Assembly: GCF_014656095.1 (NCBI RefSeq)
Contig: NZ_BNBT01000008.1
Span: 1-64,000, forward strand
DNA: 64,000 bases
Direction of reading: 5' to 3'
DNA from: Streptomyces longispororuber
GTDB taxonomy: Bacteria > Actinomycetota > Actinomycetes > Streptomycetales > Streptomycetaceae
The position numbers and the translations under genes are program-made. Of this stretch, positions 60,586 to 64,000 are shown piece by piece. Below the pieces are notes generated by a model that was not told where the DNA came from, did not search any database, and saw nothing but the letters and a program-made list of their open reading frames with translations. The first letter of the stretch is position 1, and each line of letters begins with the position of its first letter.

Positions 60586-62307
60586 TCAGTCCCCCGCCAC
60601 CACGAGTTCCTCCACCGCGTCGTGCCTGATCCTGCCCGCCGGTATGCCCGCTCGCCGCAGCGTGTCCACGCCGCTGCGGATCATCCCGGGCGGGCCCGAC
60701 AGGTACGCGTCGTACTCGTTCCACGGACCGTACGCGCGCACGGCGTCGGGGAGCTGGGCGCGGTTGTCCACGACCGGGCGGACGGCCAGCCAGGGGTGGG
60801 AGCGCTGCAGCCGCAGCATGGTGTCGATGTCGTACAGGTCGTGGTCGGTGCGGGCGCCGTAGAAGACCTCGACGGGCCTGCGCCTGCCGTGCTCGGCGAC
60901 GTCCTCCACGAGGGCCTTGATGGGGGCGATGCCAGTGCCGCCGCCGACACAGAGGAGGCCGCTGTCGGTGCTGTGGTCGACGGTCATGGAGCCCGTCGGC
61001 GGACCGAGCCGCAGCACGTCACCGGGCCGGGCGCGGTGCACCAGCGCGTTCGAGACCCAGCCCGCCGGGACCGCCTTGACGTGGAACGAGAGCAGCCCGT
61101 CGGAGCGTGGCGCCGACGCGAAGGAGTAGTGCCGCCAGATCCGCGGCCACCAGGGGGTCTCCAGGCTCGTGTACTGCCCGGCCAGGAACGGGTACGGCTG
61201 GTCCGGGCGGACGGTGATGACGGCGATGTCGGAGGTCCGCGGGTCGTGCGAGACGACCTCCGCGTACCACCACGCGGGCGCGCGCAGCTCGTCCTCGGCA
61301 GCCGCGTCGATCATGATCTGCGAGATCGTCGTGTACGTCCTGACCCACGCGGCCTCGGTCTCGTCGTCCCAGCTCGCGCTCGCGTACCGGGTGAGCGCCC
61401 CGATCAGGCACTCCCCGACGGCGGGGTAGTGGACGGACCTCGTGCCGTACTTGCGGTGTCCGCGGCCGAGGTGGCCCAGGTGCTCGGCGAGTGCGTCGCC
61501 GTCGTCGATGTGTTCCGCCGCCGTCAGCAGGGCCGCCAGGAGGCGGTCCCGCTGGGTGTCCATCGCCGCGGGGAACAGCCCGCGCAGGTCGGGGTGGCGG
61601 GTGAAGAGCAACGCGTAGAAGTACGAGGTGACCTTGTCGGCGATGGGCGCGATCTCGGCCATCGTGCGCCGGACGAGGACGGCGTCGGGGGACGGGGTGC
61701 CGAGGGACGCGGCCTTGGGGGACGCGGCCTTGGGTGGCGCGGCCTTGGGTGGCGCGGCCTCGGGGGACGCGGCATCGGAAGGCGCGGCACGGGAGGACAG
61801 GGCGCCCGAAGGCGTGGCGCCGGGTGGCGCCGGACTGCCCGGCGGCGCGGCTGCCGTACGAGGCGGGCTTTGGGCGGCGGGCTGCTGGTGGGCTGCCGGG
61901 GCCGTCGCCGGGATGCGCTGAGCCGTCGCCGGGGTGTCCGGAGGCGTCGCCGCGGTGTCCGGAGCCGTCGCCGCGGTGTCCGGAGCCGTCGCCGCGGTGT
62001 CTGGAGCGGTCGTCGGCCCGGCGGAGGAGGCAGGTGCTATTCGCCCCGACACATCATCGGTGTCGGGGGCCCCGGCCGTCCGTCCGGCCGGGGGGCCGAT
62101 CGCTGCCGCGCGCCGTCCTGGCGGTGCCGGACACGGGCTGCTCGTGGGTTTATGCGGGGCGGGGCCCGTCGTCTCCGCTCCGTCCCCGCCGCCGGAGGCC
62201 GACTGCTCCTCCTCCGGCTGCTCCTGCGGTTTCCGTGGCGTGAACCAGCCGCTGCCGCTGTTCCCGGAAGTGCCCTTGCCCGCCGACGTGGTGGTCGGAG
62301 CGTCCAT
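60586..62307 (-). CDS. flavohemoglobin-type protein with long disordered N-terminus
   Basis: 573 residues. Residues ~1-210 are Pro/Ala/Thr-rich, partly tandem repeats (PDTAATA; KAAPP/KAASP). The globin domain (~215-340) has SYFYALLFTRHPDLRGLFP and proximal heme H284 in GRGHRKYGT. The reductase part has FAD motif RHYSFAS and NAD(P)H motif GGGTGIAPIKAL, so it could oxidise nitric oxide to nitrate. The N-terminal extension roughly doubles the leader of any usual Hmp. ATG 62307 chosen; an upstream in-frame start at 62328 exists. Confidence 0.87.
   Translation of the reverse strand: MDAPTTTSAGKGTSGNSGSGWFTPRKPQEQPEEEQSASGGGDGAETTGPAPHKPTSSPCPAPPGRRAAAIGPPAGRTAGAPDTDDVSGRIAPASSAGPTTAPDTAATAPDTAATAPDTAATPPDTPATAQRIPATAPAAHQQPAAQSPPRTAAAPPGSPAPPGATPSGALSSRAAPSDAASPEAAPPKAAPPKAASPKAASLGTPSPDAVLVRRTMAEIAPIADKVTSYFYALLFTRHPDLRGLFPAAMDTQRDRLLAALLTAAEHIDDGDALAEHLGHLGRGHRKYGTRSVHYPAVGECLIGALTRYASASWDDETEAAWVRTYTTISQIMIDAAAEDELRAPAWWYAEVVSHDPRTSDIAVITVRPDQPYPFLAGQYTSLETPWWPRIWRHYSFASAPRSDGLLSFHVKAVPAGWVSNALVHRARPGDVLRLGPPTGSMTVDHSTDSGLLCVGGGTGIAPIKALVEDVAEHGRRRPVEVFYGARTDHDLYDIDTMLRLQRSHPWLAVRPVVDNRAQLPDAVRAYGPWNEYDAYLSGPPGMIRSGVDTLRRAGIPAGRIRHDAVEELVVAGD
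61709..61798 (-). repeat. six 15-bp in-frame repeats in the flavohemoglobin N-terminus
   Basis: GCGGCCTTGGG(G/T)G(A/G)C-type units at 61709, 61724, 61739, 61754, 61769 and 61784. Confidence 0.85.
61901..62005 (-). repeat. five 21-bp in-frame repeats in the flavohemoglobin N-terminus
   Basis: GCCGTCGCCGCGGTGTCCGG(A) units at 61922, 61943, 61964 and 61985, with a diverged copy at 61901; they encode TAPDTAA-type heptads. Confidence 0.85.
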
Positions 62308-62701
62308 CCTGTGCCTCGCCTCGAACATCTCTCAGTCGGTCCGCGCACTTCCTCGCCGGGAGGTGCTTGCTTCCCCGCCTTGCCTCGGCAGCCGTTGTCG
62401 ATCACATTGAACCCGGCGTCCTACGCCTTACGGACAAGTAGGGCACCAATGTGATGTGGGTCGCAGTCACCTCAGCGGCAGCATGGCATCGGTGTTCTGT
62501 GCCTGGCGCGTATAGCCGGAAGAAGGGGTTCTCGATCTCCCTACCCCGTTAAGCTCTGTCGATCTGTGTGCGTGCCTTCCCGTCACGCCTTCCGGCCGCC
62601 CGGGGACGCGCAGCGGAACGCGGCGGCGTGCACTCTCCCCGACCCTACTGGCACTCGTCGAACACACAAGTGCCGCTGCTTCACTCGAAGTTCCGGGATC
62701 C
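62308..62701. other. 394-bp upstream region of the flavohemoglobin gene with distant inverted repeat
   Basis: ATCACATTG (62401-62409) and its exact complement CAATGTGAT (62447-62455) are 46 bp apart centre to centre, 95-148 nt upstream of the flavohemoglobin start. The rest has no credible gene or RNA. Confidence 0.5.
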
Positions 62702-63352
62702 TCACACTTCTCCTGCCTCCCTTACCGGCGTGTGCACCAGTTCGTACGCCTTCCGCAGATCCCGGCCGACGTAGGAGTGGGTGGCCAGGTCCGCCAGCCG
62801 CGCGTCCGCGTTCACGGCCACCGAAACGGGCACCGCAGCGAACAGCTCCAGGTCGGACAGCGAGTCGCCGTAGGCGACGCAGTCGGCCTGAGCGACATCG
62901 AACTCTTCACAGAGCCGGTTCGCGATCTTCACCTTCGCCGCCCCGTTGAGGATGCCCGCGGGATCCACCGGTCCGGAGAACGGCACGGCGGGGAACCGGG
63001 AACCGTACGCGGCGTGTGCGCCCCAGCCGAGCAGCCGCTCCACGAAGAAGGAGGGCGAGAGGGAGATGACAGCGCAGTAGTCGCCGCCCGCACGGATCTC
63101 GGACCAGGTCTCCTGGATGCCCGACAGCCAGGGCGCCCCGTCGAAAGCAGCCGCCACATGGGCCTCGGTGAGCTCTGCCCACAGCGTGTGCACCCGTACC
63201 GCGTACTGCATCGAGTCGGTGTGCCCCGCCACGAAGTCCGCCTCGAGCGCGGCGATCTCTCGCTCCAAACCCAGTTGCCGGGATATCTCCACGGGTGCCG
63301 CGGTGCCGTACAGCAGGGTCCCGTCCAGGTCGAAGAGGTGAAGGCGCGCCAT
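62702..63352 (-). CDS. HAD-superfamily phosphatase (IB type)
   Basis: 216 residues. HAD motif I LHLFDLDGTLL, motif II ISLSPSFFVERLL, Lys in AKVKIANRLCEEF and motif IV YGDSLSDLELF; helical cap of the IB (SerB-like) class. Likely dephosphorylates a small phosphometabolite. The minus-strand TAGCCT (63361-63366) ends 8 nt before the ATG, suggesting a near-leaderless transcript. Confidence 0.9.
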   Translation of the reverse strand: MARLHLFDLDGTLLYGTAAPVEISRQLGLEREIAALEADFVAGHTDSMQYAVRVHTLWAELTEAHVAAAFDGAPWLSGIQETWSEIRAGGDYCAVISLSPSFFVERLLGWGAHAAYGSRFPAVPFSGPVDPAGILNGAAKVKIANRLCEEFDVAQADCVAYGDSLSDLELFAAVPVSVAVNADARLADLATHSYVGRDLRKAYELVHTPVREAGEV

Positions 63353-63419
63353 GTACGCCGAGGCTAGTACCCGGGGTTACTCCCGCTGTCAGACGCTGGG
63401 GCCCGCCTCCCCCGGCACG

Positions 63420-64000
63420 GTGTTTCACGTGAAACTACGCCGCCCCGCTCGCCGGGCCACCCTCGTTGTCCATGTCGCCGCCTCGGCCGGCTGGCTCGGG
63501 CTCACCCTCGGGCTCGTCGCCCTCGCCACGACCGCGCTCGCCACCGCGTCCCATCCCACCGTCGAGGCCTCCGTCCGCGCGATGAAGGTCTTCACCGACT
63601 GGCTCGTCCTGCCCCTGGCGTTCCTCACCTTGCTGAGCGGCCTGCTGCTCTCGCTCGGAACGTCCTGGGGGCTCGCACGTCACCGCTGGGTCTACACGAA
63701 GTTCTGGCTGACGCTGGTGACGACCACCGCGTCCGTCTTCGCGCTGCGCCCAGGGATCGACGAAGCTGTCGGCACCGTGGCCGCGGGCCGTCCGCTCCCG
63801 AGTACGTCCGACCTCATCGCGGGCCCCCTCGTCTCCCTCGGCGCCTACCTGTTCATGACGGCGGTCTCCGTCCTCAAGCCCTGGGGCCCGACCCGGCGCG
63901 GCCGTCGCCTGCGTACCGCTCAGCAGCGGGAGCAGCGGCAAGTTGGCCAAAAGCAGCGTGCTTCTCCCCACAAAGAGGTGGACGCCGAGGCGATGCGTCA
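63420..64000 (+). CDS. membrane protein, 3' end outside window
   Basis: 193 codons visible, open to the window edge. Four hydrophobic segments: VVHVAASAGWLGLTLGLVALATTAL, WLVLPLAFLTLLSGLLLSLGTS, FWLTLVTTTASVFAL and GPLVSLGAYLFMTAVSVL, then a basic/Gln-rich tail. It resembles the DUF2269-like integral membrane proteins; no function assigned. The GTG start (VFHVKL...) is the first base triplet of a perfect parS; an in-frame internal GTG at 63429 is the alternative. It is divergent from the HAD gene. Confidence 0.72.
   Translation, partial: MFHVKLRRPARRATLVVHVAASAGWLGLTLGLVALATTALATASHPTVEASVRAMKVFTDWLVLPLAFLTLLSGLLLSLGTSWGLARHRWVYTKFWLTLVTTTASVFALRPGIDEAVGTVAAGRPLPSTSDLIAGPLVSLGAYLFMTAVSVLKPWGPTRRGRRLRTAQQREQRQVGQKQRASPHKEVDAEAMR
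63422..63435. other. parS: parS site overlapping the start of the terminal membrane protein gene
   Basis: GTTTCACGTGAAAC, perfect ParB palindrome, sharing its first G with the GTG start codon and encoding FHVK. Confidence 0.88.

Noticed and set aside
60763..60771. TTGTCCACG inside the flavohemoglobin gene as a DnaA box
   Set aside because: One mismatch, isolated and in coding sequence; not counted as a cluster.
62566..62949. Small plus-strand protein upstream of the flavohemoglobin gene
   Set aside because: Arg/Pro-rich, antisense to the HAD gene over most of its length, and lacking a ribosome-binding site.

Overview
The window is a GC-rich actinobacterial chromosome segment, almost certainly Streptomyces. 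It carries ssgA/ssgR (sporulation genes of the Streptomyces type), serS and pheA beside a copper/DyP-peroxidase operon, a cydA-cydB-cydDC locus with a perfect Rex operator, GTG starts with 4-nt stop/start overlaps, and parS palindromes. Two perfect parS sites (40558, 63422), two one-mismatch parS-like sites (17801, 60032) and two intergenic DnaA-box clusters (about 20050-20365 and 31064-31117) suggest core chromosome within a few hundred kb of oriC.

Layout. 1-6 kb: end of a SpoIIE/PP2C phosphatase, an M24 aminopeptidase, an MFS exporter, and a divergent AhpD-like/MocR pair. 6-9.4 kb: an accessory island with a cupin gene divergent from a tightly packed acyl-carrier-protein, ketosynthase and alpha/beta-hydrolase operon, with a perfect 12-bp inverted repeat between them. 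This is the best candidate for an undescribed small biosynthetic system. 9.5-11.6 kb: HxlR regulator and divergent NmrA oxidoreductase, then an anti-sigma-type ATPase. 11.9-18.9 kb: extracellular copper-handling operon (membrane protein, YcnI, Sco, PCu(A)C, CopC/CopD fusion, Tat-exported DyP peroxidase). 18.9-23 kb: pheA, a 737-bp DnaA-box intergenic region, serS, a HAD phosphatase and tRNA-Ser(GCU). 23.2-26.9 kb: four overlapping genes for two ABC ATPase/permease pairs. 27.3-31 kb: coupled M24 peptidase, EphD-like hydrolase-reductase fusion and MerR regulator. 31-37 kb: small conserved protein, LLM flavoenzyme, HAD phosphatase, LytM endopeptidase, GAF histidine kinase. 37-45 kb: cytochrome bd oxidase and its CydDC exporter under Rex control, then hisC. 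45.6-54 kb: LacI regulator, metallophosphoesterase with a long disordered N-terminus, a membrane protein, thiC with a TPP riboswitch, and a YibE/F protein ending in a collagen-like tail. 53.7-64 kb: ssgA-ssgR, DUF5326, cupin, holin-like protein, ptpA, PLP lyase, LysR, Nudix, a flavohemoglobin with a long repeat-rich N-terminus, HAD phosphatase, and a membrane protein running off the end.

Three signals cut across the genes. Short tandem repeats (12-39 bp units) are frequent both between genes and in-frame at protein ends or loops. Many genes have a TANNNT -10 hexamer ending 6-9 nt before the start codon and no Shine-Dalgarno, so they are probably leaderless. The replication/segregation motifs (parS, DnaA boxes) are interleaved with the genes, and the two perfect parS sites overlap start codons. 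All assignments come from reading the sequence; no database search was run.
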